Below, one piece after another: positions 8,385 through 16,949 of a DNA stretch of 64,000 nucleotides. This stretch comes from Sporolactobacillus putidus (GTDB lineage Bacteria; Bacillota; Bacilli; Bacillales; Sporolactobacillaceae). Numbering within the stretch: position 1 is the first letter of the stretch; each line of letters begins with the position of its first letter. The stretch is taken from the NCBI RefSeq assembly GCF_014647035.1, contig NZ_BMOK01000008.1, forward strand, positions 62,001 to 126,000, read 5' to 3'. A program made the translations under genes and the position numbers. Below the pieces are notes generated by a model. The model made no database searches. It had not been told where the DNA came from and was given only the letters and a program-made list of their open reading frames with translations.

Positions 8385-9995
8385 GTGTTCAATCAAGGAA
8401 AATTTAAACGGCAACTCTCATTGTCCGACCTTACTTTTATTGGATTTGGTTCGATGTTCGGTTCAGGATGGCTGTTCGCTTCCAGCCATGTCGCTTCAAT
8501 CGCAGGACCTGCAGGCATTATATCCTGGATTGTAGGCGGTTTTGCCATTCTGTTATTAGGATTGATTTTTTCAGAACTTGGTGCTTCTTTGCCAAGGGCC
8601 GGTGCCGTTGTTCGCTTTCCTGTGTATTCTCATGGGCCTATTATGGGTTATCTTATCGGATTTATCACGTTAATCGCTAATTCAAGCCTTGTTGCGATTG
8701 AAGTTGAAGCAGCCCGCCAATATGCAGCGTCATGGATCCCTTTCCTTACTCAAAAAGGATCCACTCTCCCAACTGTTGCCGGATGGTTGTTTCAATTTGT
8801 CTTGCTCGCTTTTTTCTTCTCCTTAAATTACTGGAGTGTCAAAATCTTTGCAAGATCCAACACCATTATTACACTCTTTAAATTCATTGTTCCATTACTT
8901 ACGATCATTGTTTTATTGTCACAAATAAAGTTTAATAATTTCACAGTCGGAGGATTTGCACCCTTTGGGCTTTCCGGAATCCAGTCGGCTATCTCCGTAG
9001 GAGGCATTATCTTCGCCTACCTTGGTTTAACACCCATTGTCTCTGTAGCAAGCGAAGTCAGGAATCCTCAGAAAACCATACCGATTGCACTTATTCTTTC
9101 CGCAGTTCTGGCTACGATCATCTATCTTTTTCTGCAGGTAGCTTTTATAGGAGGAATCCCGACAAACTTGCTGTCTTCCGGATGGGCTGGAATTTCCAAC
9201 AAGTTCAGTCTTCCGTTCAGGGATATCGCGCTGAGTCTCGGCTTTGCCTGGCTTACTTTATTTATAATCTCCGATGCCATCATTTCCCCAACGGGCACAG
9301 GAAATATCTTTATGTCAGCGTCATCCCGTGTGGTTTATGGATGGGCGAAAAGCGGCACGCTGTTCAAGATCTTTTCGAAAATAGATAAAAAATCCGGTGT
9401 ACCCCGTCCGGCTCTATGGCTTTCCTTTGTCCTCTCTATTTTTTGGACACTGCCCTTTCCCTCGTGGGAAGCATTAGTCGGTATCGTTTCAGCGGCGCTG
9501 ATTCTGAGTTATGCAATCGCACCGGTATCTGCTGCAGCTTTCAGAAGAAATGCACCTGATTTGCCGCGCCCGTTTTACTTAAAAGGCATGTCAGTTATCG
9601 GCCCGGTGTCATTCATTATTGCTTCACTGATCGTCTATTGGTCAGGCTGGGGAACCATATCCTGGCTGCTCGGTTCACAAATTGTGATGTTTGCAATTTA
9701 TCTGTTATTTAAAAAAGTAGCCCCAACGGATAAAGTTTCAATGATGCAACAGGTCAAATCTTCCTTGTGGCTCATCTTTTATTATGCTGCGATCATGATC
9801 GTCTCTTACTTTGGTATTTTCGGCGGAAATGGGCTGCTGCAGCAACCGTGGGATTTTATAGCTGTTACGCTCATTTCACTTGTTTCCTACTACTGGGGGA
9901 CCTATACTTGCTTACCCAAAGCCATTTTTGACGATGCCTCAGACGAAACGGATGAAACGACAGTAACAGAAGATAATAACATTAAATTGGGTTAA
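8385..9995 (+). CDS. APC-family amino acid permease
   Basis: A 536-residue integral membrane protein with roughly 12-14 hydrophobic helices. The opening LSLSDLTFIGFGSMFGSGWLF is the APC signature (TM1 with the Gly-Ser-Gly substrate loop), and GGFAILLLGLIFSELGASLPRAG matches TM2. It resembles the Bacillus YveA-type aspartate:proton symporter subgroup, but substrate cannot be assigned. The start is GTG 8385 after TAGAGGTGAT; an upstream GTG at 8361 lacks an RBS. The hydrophilic tail (DDASDETDETT) is acidic. It stands alone between the prd operon and a terminator, and may import a substrate for Stickland metabolism, by position only. Confidence 0.85.
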   Translation: MFNQGKFKRQLSLSDLTFIGFGSMFGSGWLFASSHVASIAGPAGIISWIVGGFAILLLGLIFSELGASLPRAGAVVRFPVYSHGPIMGYLIGFITLIANSSLVAIEVEAARQYAASWIPFLTQKGSTLPTVAGWLFQFVLLAFFFSLNYWSVKIFARSNTIITLFKFIVPLLTIIVLLSQIKFNNFTVGGFAPFGLSGIQSAISVGGIIFAYLGLTPIVSVASEVRNPQKTIPIALILSAVLATIIYLFLQVAFIGGIPTNLLSSGWAGISNKFSLPFRDIALSLGFAWLTLFIISDAIISPTGTGNIFMSASSRVVYGWAKSGTLFKIFSKIDKKSGVPRPALWLSFVLSIFWTLPFPSWEALVGIVSAALILSYAIAPVSAAAFRRNAPDLPRPFYLKGMSVIGPVSFIIASLIVYWSGWGTISWLLGSQIVMFAIYLLFKKVAPTDKVSMMQQVKSSLWLIFYYAAIMIVSYFGIFGGNGLLQQPWDFIAVTLISLVSYYWGTYTCLPKAIFDDASDETDETTVTEDNNIKLG

Positions 9996-10122
9996 AATCA
10001 TTTCCAGTAACCTAGTCGAAATCAGTGCACAGTAAAGTCATTTCTGTGAGGCCCCCTGACGAAAATGTTTTTCTCAGGTTAGGGACTGCCGACAACTTCA
10101 TATTGGTAAGTGTCTTAAAAAG

Positions 10123-10163
10123 AAAAACTGGAGAGAAAAGGAATATCTTTCTCTCCAGTTTTT
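10123..10163. terminator. Bidirectional intrinsic terminator
   Basis: AAAAACTGGAGAGAAA (10123-10138) pairs fully with its complement at 10148-10163 around a 9-base loop, with A- and T-runs at the two ends. It serves the + strand permease and the convergent - strand peptidase. Confidence 0.9.
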
Positions 10164-10238
10164 CTTGTCAGACTATACTTTTTCCGTCCAAGAAAAGACG
10201 GTTGAGTTTCTTTCGTTAATGATGACCGATCAGATGAT

Positions 10239-12245
10239 TCAGACTTCAGCTTTGGTATCCGGCTGATCAGCAGACAAGTTTCCTGTATTATGTTTATTAA
10301 ACCAGTTAATGATCTCATGAAGGCGACTCAGGCGGTTTTTCGGACGTCCGCTTCTTGACAATTCGTGGTTCTCTCCTTTAATACGAACAAAACGCGTCTC
10401 TACTCCGAGCCGGCGGAGAGCGACGTACCACTGTTCAGCCTGTTCGATCGGGCACCGGTAATCTTCTTCACTATGAATAATGCAGATAGGAGTTGTCACA
10501 TTTGGAGCTTTTCGAATCGGGGAGAAGCTCATCACTTTTTCTTCATCCGTCCAAAGATCTGCACCGTTAAAGTATCGCCTCAAAAAATAATAGCTGATAT
10601 CGCTTGTTCCGAAAAAGCTGTAGAGATTACAAATGGATCGCTGCGTGACGGCTGCAGTAAATCGGTGCGTCGTCCCCACAATCGTGTTTGTCATGAACCC
10701 GCCATAACTTCCACCGGTCACAAATTGGCGCGACCGATCGCAGGTCGGAAAATGATCCAGCACATAGTCGAGGCCACGAAGAATATCGTCTTTGTCCTTT
10801 CGTCCCCAATCATCGTAGCAGCCGGCGCAGAATTCAGCACCATATCCCCGGCTGCCACGCGGGTTCGTAAAGACAACCGCATAGCCTTCTGCGGCAAGAC
10901 ACTGGAATTCATGTTCAAACGAATAACCGTACGCAGATGCCGGACCGCCGTGGATTTCCAGAACCACCGGTATCTTTTTCTCTGTTTGAGCTGAATCAGG
11001 CGGAAACATGACCCATCCGTCCAGATCCAGATCGTCTGCCGCTTTATATGTAAATGGGACTGGCTCCGAAAGGTCCAGTCCGTCAAAAAACCGGCGGTTA
11101 TGATCGCTTGCCTGTTTTACGGTTCCATCACTATTGATAAAGTAAAGATCACCGGTAGAAAAGGCACTGGAAATGACAGCAACGATCGCCCCGTTTTTCG
11201 AATCAAATGAGGTGATGACTTCTTTTTCTTTGAAATATAAAGTGGAGATATTGCCGTTAAGGCCGATTCTCTTCAAGCCGGCAGCAGGGCCGTCCTGAAC
11301 CAGATAGGTAAGCGACTGTCCGTCCTCACTCCAAACAAAAACGGGTCGCCCTTCATCAAAACGGACATCGGTACCCACATAATTACCCAGCGAGCGCCGT
11401 TCATGTTCAGTCAGATTCTCAGCCACGTCGCCCATTTTCTGAAGAAGCCGGATTCCGATATTCTCCGGACTGCATTCTCCATCTTCGTTTCCTGCAAAAG
11501 CAACCCAATGTCCATCAGGTGAGACCTGGAGATCGTAAATATTCCCCTTCGCTTTATAGAAAAGAGTGGTTTTATTGGTCTCAAAATCAAAGATGTAAAT
11601 GTCATAAAGATAGTCTGTCTTATCCGGTTCCGCTTTGGTCTGACAGAAATAGAATTTTTTCCCATCGGGAGAAAAGGCCGGATTGCAGACGTTCCGTGTT
11701 TTATCCGTCAGCAGTCTTTTTTCATGACTTTGAAGATTAAAGAGGAATAACGCTTCAGTTGATGAGATAATGCCCTTCCCGTTTGCCAGATAACGAAGCC
11801 TTCTGACGACCGTGACATCGTCGTTTTCAATTTCTCTTTCATCTTTGATTGAGCTCTGGCAGACGAGCACAGATTCATCGGGAGACAGGAGATAATCCGT
11901 GACATCTTCACTGAAATCTGTCAGAACCTGCGAGTCGCCGCCGTCCAGAGAAAGCCGCCAAACCTGGCTCTTTCCGCTACGGTCGGAAAGAAAATAAACG
12001 GATCTTCCATCTTTCGAGAAACTTGGTTTATGATTTTTGACCAGTTTATCACTCATGTAATCAAAAGTCAGCCGTCTCGGTTCTGATAAACCATCAGCAA
12101 GATAGAGTGAGGAATAATAACCATTTTTTTCTTTGTTAACCTTTGTTACGACATACACAGCACATTTCCCGTCAGGGGATAGTTCGGGCGAACCCGTGAA
12201 AGTAAATTGAGTCAGATCATCAGCTGTTATTAAACGTTTTGTCAT
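10239..12245 (-). CDS. S9 family serine peptidase (acylaminoacyl-peptidase/YuxL-like)
   Basis: A 668-residue cytoplasmic prolyl-oligopeptidase-type enzyme. The first two thirds are a beta-propeller with TolB/WD-like repeats (ELSPDGK, FSKDGRSVYFLSDRSG, FSPDGKKFYF, VSPDGHWVAFAG), and the last third is an alpha/beta hydrolase. The triad is visible: Ser513 in GGSYGGFMTN, Asp595 in HSEEDYRCP and His627 in GENHELSR. Such enzymes release acylated or terminal amino acids from short peptides. ATG 12245 follows AAGGGGGAATC; a longer reading frame upstream lacks an RBS. It is monocistronic and fits the peptide-degrading character of the region. Confidence 0.9.
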   Translation of the reverse strand: MTKRLITADDLTQFTFTGSPELSPDGKCAVYVVTKVNKEKNGYYSSLYLADGLSEPRRLTFDYMSDKLVKNHKPSFSKDGRSVYFLSDRSGKSQVWRLSLDGGDSQVLTDFSEDVTDYLLSPDESVLVCQSSIKDEREIENDDVTVVRRLRYLANGKGIISSTEALFLFNLQSHEKRLLTDKTRNVCNPAFSPDGKKFYFCQTKAEPDKTDYLYDIYIFDFETNKTTLFYKAKGNIYDLQVSPDGHWVAFAGNEDGECSPENIGIRLLQKMGDVAENLTEHERRSLGNYVGTDVRFDEGRPVFVWSEDGQSLTYLVQDGPAAGLKRIGLNGNISTLYFKEKEVITSFDSKNGAIVAVISSAFSTGDLYFINSDGTVKQASDHNRRFFDGLDLSEPVPFTYKAADDLDLDGWVMFPPDSAQTEKKIPVVLEIHGGPASAYGYSFEHEFQCLAAEGYAVVFTNPRGSRGYGAEFCAGCYDDWGRKDKDDILRGLDYVLDHFPTCDRSRQFVTGGSYGGFMTNTIVGTTHRFTAAVTQRSICNLYSFFGTSDISYYFLRRYFNGADLWTDEEKVMSFSPIRKAPNVTTPICIIHSEEDYRCPIEQAEQWYVALRRLGVETRFVRIKGENHELSRSGRPKNRLSRLHEIINWFNKHNTGNLSADQPDTKAEV

Positions 12246-12488
12246 ATTGATTCCCCCTTGTTTTCTAATTATTATAAACTTTATTAATAGTAAATTGAAA
12301 TGCTCCAATTCTGTCATTTGAACGATCCCACAAAATTGATCGACCGATTTAAAAAGATTCCCTCGTGATTAAATGAATACACCGTTTTTTCACTATCAAT
12401 TCTGAATTCTAAAATATTTACACCAGGATTGGGGTGAATTAAACTAAGAAATAAGAAGAACTAATACATAGGCTTTCATTTGCTGTTA

Positions 12489-12510
12489 ATCCTGCACGGC
12501 AGGATCTTTT
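12489..12510 (+). promoter_or_regulatory. Small GC hairpin with T-run in an untranslated leader
   Basis: ATCCTGC-ACG-GCAGGAT is a perfect 7-bp hairpin followed by CTTTT, 35 bases before the start of the M20 dipeptidase. It resembles a short terminator or attenuator in the 5' leader. The rest of 12246-12480 is AT-rich, probably with divergent promoters, and holds no ORF. Confidence 0.4.
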
Positions 12511-12544
12511 AACAAGCTAATTTAAAGAAGGGGTTGGTAAATAA

Positions 12545-13912
12545 ATGACTGAAAGTTGGCAAGTTTACTTGAATGAAAATCAAGAGCGTTTTCTAAGTGA
12601 ATATCTTGAATTCCTGCGTATTCCGAGCATTTCAACAGATCCAGACTATGACGGCGATGTCCGCAAAGCTGCGGAATGGGTGGTTGAAAGGCTTCAGAGA
12701 GCAGGCATTGAGAAAGCCGGGACATTGGAAACCGTCGGACATCCTGTGGTTTACGGCGAGTGGCTGCATGCACCTGGCCAGCCGACGCTGCTGATTTACG
12801 GCCATTTTGATGTTCAGCCGGCCGTACCGGTCAGCTTATGGGATTCGCCTCCATTTGAACCTGTGGTTAAAGATGGCAAAGTCTACGGTCGTGCAGCATC
12901 CGATATGAAAGGCAATCTACTGTTGCCGATCATCGGATGCGAAGCCTTGCTGAAAACAAGGGGATCACTCCCAATCAATATAAAATTCCTATTTGAAGGC
13001 GAAGAAGAAATCGGTAGCAGGTCTCTTAATGCTTTTATTAAAGAGCATCAAGATTTGCTGGCCTGTGATACGGTCATCAGCGCCGACGGCGGATGCGGGA
13101 GTGAAGAAGAACCCCGTGTGACAACCGGAGTCAGAGGAATTTTTTCTATGCAGCTGAACGTTAAAACAGCAAACACGGATATGCATTCTGGTGCCGGTGG
13201 AGGAATCGCGCCAAACGCCATTCACGAACTTGTCCGTATTCTAAATTCGATGCGCGATGAAGAGGGCCATATTCTGGTCGAAGGATTTTACGATCAGGTT
13301 AATGAGCTGACCGCTGAGGAGAAAGAACAAATCGCCAAGTTTTCTTCCTTTACTGAAACGCTAAAAAAGACCACCGGTTTTAAAGAATTTTTTGGAGAAC
13401 CGGAATTTACTCCAATGGAACGCGGTGTGGCCCGGCCAACCCTGGAGATTAACGGTATCTGGGGCGGCTATCAGGGAGCAGGTGGAAAAACTGTCATTCC
13501 ACGCGAAGCACATGCGAAAATTACAACACGTCTCGTTCCTGATCAGACGCCTGATCAGGTTCGGGAACTGCTGACCGAACATATAAAAAAACAGGCCGTT
13601 CGGTCAATCGAAGTTACCATAGAAAACGGACATGGCGCGAATCCTTACCGTGTTCCCCAGGATTATCCTCAACTGCTAACTCTGGAAAAAGCCCTTGAGA
13701 AAGCTACTGGGCATTCCGTTCTGCATCAGCTATCAGGCGGTTCCGTTCCAGTCATGAGTCTGTTTAAAGGTTTGCTTGGTGCTGAAACGCTGACTCTTGG
13801 TGCCGCAATGGATGACGAACGTGCTCATGCGCCGAATGAATTTTATCGCCTAAGCAATTTCGAGCGCGTTCAAAAAGTTTATTGCTTGTTTCTGCAGGAG
13901 ATGGGTCGATAA
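12545..13912 (+). CDS. M20 family dipeptidase
   Basis: A 455-residue zinc dipeptidase of the CNDP-like branch of family M20. Metal ligands lie in LLIYGHFDVQPAVP (His and the Asp two residues on), ASDMKGN (bridging Asp) and FEGEEEIGS (general base Glu plus ligand). A dimerisation (lid) domain fills about residues 190-350, and the last His ligand lies in DDERAHAPNEF. AAGAAGGGG sits ahead of ATG 12545. It is monocistronic between a leader hairpin and a strong terminator. It cleaves dipeptides or related amides in the cytoplasm; the exact substrate is not predictable. Confidence 0.9.
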   Translation: MTESWQVYLNENQERFLSEYLEFLRIPSISTDPDYDGDVRKAAEWVVERLQRAGIEKAGTLETVGHPVVYGEWLHAPGQPTLLIYGHFDVQPAVPVSLWDSPPFEPVVKDGKVYGRAASDMKGNLLLPIIGCEALLKTRGSLPINIKFLFEGEEEIGSRSLNAFIKEHQDLLACDTVISADGGCGSEEEPRVTTGVRGIFSMQLNVKTANTDMHSGAGGGIAPNAIHELVRILNSMRDEEGHILVEGFYDQVNELTAEEKEQIAKFSSFTETLKKTTGFKEFFGEPEFTPMERGVARPTLEINGIWGGYQGAGGKTVIPREAHAKITTRLVPDQTPDQVRELLTEHIKKQAVRSIEVTIENGHGANPYRVPQDYPQLLTLEKALEKATGHSVLHQLSGGSVPVMSLFKGLLGAETLTLGAAMDDERAHAPNEFYRLSNFERVQKVYCLFLQEMGR

Positions 13913-13940
13913 AAACATTTTAAAAATTTAATGAAATAAT

Positions 13941-13977
13941 AATGAGCCGTCTGCATCACATGATGAGACGGCTCATT
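13941..13977. terminator. Bidirectional terminator
   Basis: AATGAGCCGTCT (13941-13952) and AGACGGCTCATT (13966-13977) form a 12-bp stem with a 13-base loop and TTAATTCTTTC behind. It separates the + strand dipeptidase from the convergent - strand operon. Confidence 0.88.
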
Positions 13978-14006
13978 TAATTCTTTCTATTATACATAAT
14001 GGATTC

Positions 14007-15431
14007 TTATTTTTCAGGCGGGGTTATATCTTCAGGAATCAGAGAGTCATATTTTTTCCCGGCCAAACGTTCCTTAAACTCTTCTTTGGCTTTATCCAGA
14101 AGTTCTTCGTCTGTCAATGTCTGGATGGCTGTACAAGCGATTGCCTTCCCGGCAAAAAGGGTGGCGTTCAACGCATACGGCTGTGTCCCCTGAGCGACAA
14201 CCTGCCAGGTATGCGGAACTGTCCCAAAAGCCCATGTCGCTGTCATACACTGAGCAGTCGGCACATTCCAGCTGACATCCGAAACATCCGTTGACCCTTC
14301 CATAAATGCGTCTTTTTCCGGTAAAGAGATGATCCAGTCTTCAACAGGTTTATCAGCTATTGCCGCTTTCTGATTCTGGTTAAGTTGAGCAAGTGCGTGT
14401 TTCTTCTCATTTTCACCAAGTGAGTCATAGATTGCCCGGATAAATTCAAGATCTTTTTCACTGATCTCAGGGAATCCGATCTTCTTCATGTAGCCGAGCA
14501 TAACCTGATGAAGCGCCGTGTTGGGGATCAGATTGTGGCATCCGCCTTCAATTTGGTATGACATTTTTGTTTCTGTCATCAAGGCCGCTCCTCGTGCCAC
14601 ATTAACGACGCGCTCGAACAGCGTCCTGACATCGGCGGGTTCCGGAGAACGGACGAGATAGAGCTCTTCAGCATGGGATTGAACAACATTGGGCGAGCTT
14701 CCGCCGGTATCCGTAACCGCGTAGTGGATCCGTGCTTTATCCGGCATATGCTCTCTCAGATAGTTGACGCCGACATTCATTAGCTCAACGGCGTCAAGTG
14801 CGCTTCTGCCCAATTCCGGCAGGGCCGCTGCGTGAGCGCTGACTCCATCGAAAGAGAAGCGCGCCTCGATCACTGCATTGGATGAAGCCTGCTGCACAAT
14901 ATTGACTGAGCCTGGATGCCAGGAAAAGGCGGCATCCACATCCTCAAAACAGCCTTCTCTTGCCATGTATGCCTTTCCGTTTCCCCGTTCTTCGGCAGGA
15001 CACCCATAGAAACGGATCGTGCCCGCTAAATGATGTTGATCCATATAATCCTTTACAGAAAAAGCCGCTGCCAGCGAACCTACACCCAGCAGATTGTGGC
15101 CGCAGCCATGTCCGCTGCCGTTTTGTACGATCGGGTCATGTACCGTGCTGTCCTTTTTTTGGCTGAGTCCGGCAAGTGCATCATATTCACCTAGGATGGC
15201 AATGACAGGTTTTCCCGATCCATAGCTTGCAACAAACGAAGTTTTTAACCCGGCAAGACCTCTCTCAACGGAAAAGCCTTTCTCCTCAAATGCTTTGATT
15301 AATAGATCGGCAGACTTCTGTTCAGCAAAACTCAGTTCGGCATAGGACCAAACCTGTTCACTTAAACTGCCGAACAGCTCAGCCTGGCCTTCAATCAGTT
15401 CATTCACTTCCTGAATAATGTCTGTTGTCAT
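14007..15431 (-). CDS. M20 amidohydrolase, AbgB-like
   Basis: A 474-residue M20 enzyme of the branch of p-aminobenzoyl-glutamate hydrolase subunit B (AbgB) and related amidohydrolases. Signature stretches are AILGEYDALAGLSQ, GSGHGCGHNLLG (metal site) and YGCPAEERGNGK. The lid domain carries the VIEARFSFDGVSAHAA motif. Two adjacent ATGs (15434 and 15431) follow GGAGG; 15431 has the better spacing and gives MTTDIIQEV. It is the last gene of the - strand oligopeptide operon and lies 19 bases after the previous M20. AbgB normally pairs with AbgA for folate fragments; no such partner is evident, so N-acyl or N-aminoacyl substrates are as likely. Confidence 0.86.
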   Translation of the reverse strand: MTTDIIQEVNELIEGQAELFGSLSEQVWSYAELSFAEQKSADLLIKAFEEKGFSVERGLAGLKTSFVASYGSGKPVIAILGEYDALAGLSQKKDSTVHDPIVQNGSGHGCGHNLLGVGSLAAAFSVKDYMDQHHLAGTIRFYGCPAEERGNGKAYMAREGCFEDVDAAFSWHPGSVNIVQQASSNAVIEARFSFDGVSAHAAALPELGRSALDAVELMNVGVNYLREHMPDKARIHYAVTDTGGSSPNVVQSHAEELYLVRSPEPADVRTLFERVVNVARGAALMTETKMSYQIEGGCHNLIPNTALHQVMLGYMKKIGFPEISEKDLEFIRAIYDSLGENEKKHALAQLNQNQKAAIADKPVEDWIISLPEKDAFMEGSTDVSDVSWNVPTAQCMTATWAFGTVPHTWQVVAQGTQPYALNATLFAGKAIACTAIQTLTDEELLDKAKEEFKERLAGKKYDSLIPEDITPPEK

Positions 15432-15450
15432 CATTCGTCCTCCCGCACAG

Positions 15451-16824
15451 TCAGATTTTCGCAAACTCCTTCAGCAAATAAACCATGTGCAATGTTCCAT
15501 CAATGTAATCTTTGATCCGAATGGATTCATTCGGGGCGTGTGCCTTTGATTGTGCCCAACCCACTCCTGTACTGACAATAGGCAGATGTAGATATTTGTT
15601 AAAAATATACATCGGACCGGTGCCGGGGGACGTCGGGAAAAGAACTGTTTCGGACTGGTAAGCCTCTTGCGCTGTCTTATTTACAAGTTTTACGAATGGA
15701 TCATTAATGTCCGATCTGTAGGCCTCTTGCGAATTTATCAATGTTACTTCGATATCGGAAAAGCCATGCCGCTCCAGATGGCGTCGGATACATTTGTAAA
15801 GGTGTTCTCCTGTCTGTCCGGGAACCATTCTGCAATCCAGCTTTGCGCTTGCCTCTTTTGGCAGGACCGTTTTTGATCCTTCACCCGTATAGCCGCTGAT
15901 CATGCCACATATAGTCATTGTGGGATGAAACATCAATGCTTGGCGAGGATCCTCTCCGCGTGCCTCTGTGATCAACGGACGTTTTAACCCGTAAAGATTT
16001 TTCAACGCTTCCTGATCAAAGGGCAAGTTCTCGACCAATTTTTTTAATGCTTCATTAGGTTCTTCAATCTCATCAAAAAAACCCTCTACCAAAATGTCGT
16101 TGTTTTGGTTTTTCATACTTGATAGCGCCTGCACGAGACGCCACGCCGCATCGTCGATGCATGCCGCTTCCGATGAATGAATATCGATCTCAGCGCTCTT
16201 TGTGGACAATTCGAAATATGCAGATCCCTTAATTCCTGCGTAAAGCTGCACTCTCTCTTCATTGTCCTTACTGCCAAACTCCCAGATACAGGCATCGGCA
16301 CTGAATAGTTCCTTATATTTTTTCAGATAAGGTTCCAGATGAGCGCTTCCGCTTTCCTCTTCTCCTTCAATTAAAAATTTAACATTACATGGAAGGCCTT
16401 CTTTTTCCTGAAGCGTTTTAAGCGCTGCAAGACGCTGCATCAATGATCCCTTGTTGTCAGCGGTTCCCCGTGCATAGAGCACGCCGTCCTTAAGCAGCGG
16501 CTCAAATGGTTTTGAATGCCACTCTCCAAGCGGATCAGGAGGCTGGACATCATAATGATTGTAAAAAAGCAATGTTTTACTCTGATTTCCTTGTGAACCC
16601 GCAGGAAAAAAGCCATAGATAACCGGATTTCCGCCCAGATCATCCAGTATTTTCACTTTTCCGCCAAATGTCTCAAGCAGTCCGGCAACAAACTCAACAG
16701 TTTCAGGTATCGCGCGGTGCTGAGCGGACACTGAAGGCAACCGTAAATAATGGTTTAATGTTTCAAGAGATTCCTGTGCAAAATAAGCTGCTTTTTCCTT
16801 TAATAATTCCTTCTCATTAATCAT
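15451..16824 (-). CDS. M20 family dipeptidase
   Basis: A 457-residue M20 dipeptidase related to the one at 12545 but on the opposite strand and clearly diverged. Ligand motifs are LLFYNHYDVQPPDP (the usual GH of GHxD is NH here, with His and Asp kept), GTADNKGS (usual DMKG is DNKG) and EGEEESGSAHL. The final ligand lies in QSKAHAPNESI. These NH and DNKG variants occur together in this dipeptidase subfamily. The start is ATG 16824. It lies between the substrate-binding protein gene (with a terminator-like hairpin in the 125-base gap) and abgB-like, so its products probably come from peptides imported by the neighbouring ABC system. Confidence 0.88.
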   Translation of the reverse strand: MINEKELLKEKAAYFAQESLETLNHYLRLPSVSAQHRAIPETVEFVAGLLETFGGKVKILDDLGGNPVIYGFFPAGSQGNQSKTLLFYNHYDVQPPDPLGEWHSKPFEPLLKDGVLYARGTADNKGSLMQRLAALKTLQEKEGLPCNVKFLIEGEEESGSAHLEPYLKKYKELFSADACIWEFGSKDNEERVQLYAGIKGSAYFELSTKSAEIDIHSSEAACIDDAAWRLVQALSSMKNQNNDILVEGFFDEIEEPNEALKKLVENLPFDQEALKNLYGLKRPLITEARGEDPRQALMFHPTMTICGMISGYTGEGSKTVLPKEASAKLDCRMVPGQTGEHLYKCIRRHLERHGFSDIEVTLINSQEAYRSDINDPFVKLVNKTAQEAYQSETVLFPTSPGTGPMYIFNKYLHLPIVSTGVGWAQSKAHAPNESIRIKDYIDGTLHMVYLLKEFAKI

Positions 16825-16877
16825 TCATCTAAAACCTCCGTTAACTGCTGACATTCGATTACTTTCGAATAAAATAG

Positions 16878-16908
16878 GAACAGCTGATTCATTGTCAATC
16901 AGCTGTTC
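16878..16908 (-). terminator. Hairpin after the binding-protein gene
   Basis: GAACAGCTGATT and AATCAGCTGTTC form a 12-bp stem with a 7-base loop; on the - strand it is followed by CTATTTTATT. It probably ends or attenuates transcripts after the substrate-binding protein, giving less message for the two downstream M20 genes. Confidence 0.75.
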
Positions 16909-16949
16909 AGGTCTTCTTTTTAATCTATCCATTCATCGTCAAAGAACGA

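Noticed and set aside
10025-10219. 64-codon ORF after the permease
   Set aside because: Spans the bidirectional terminator; not plausible as protein.
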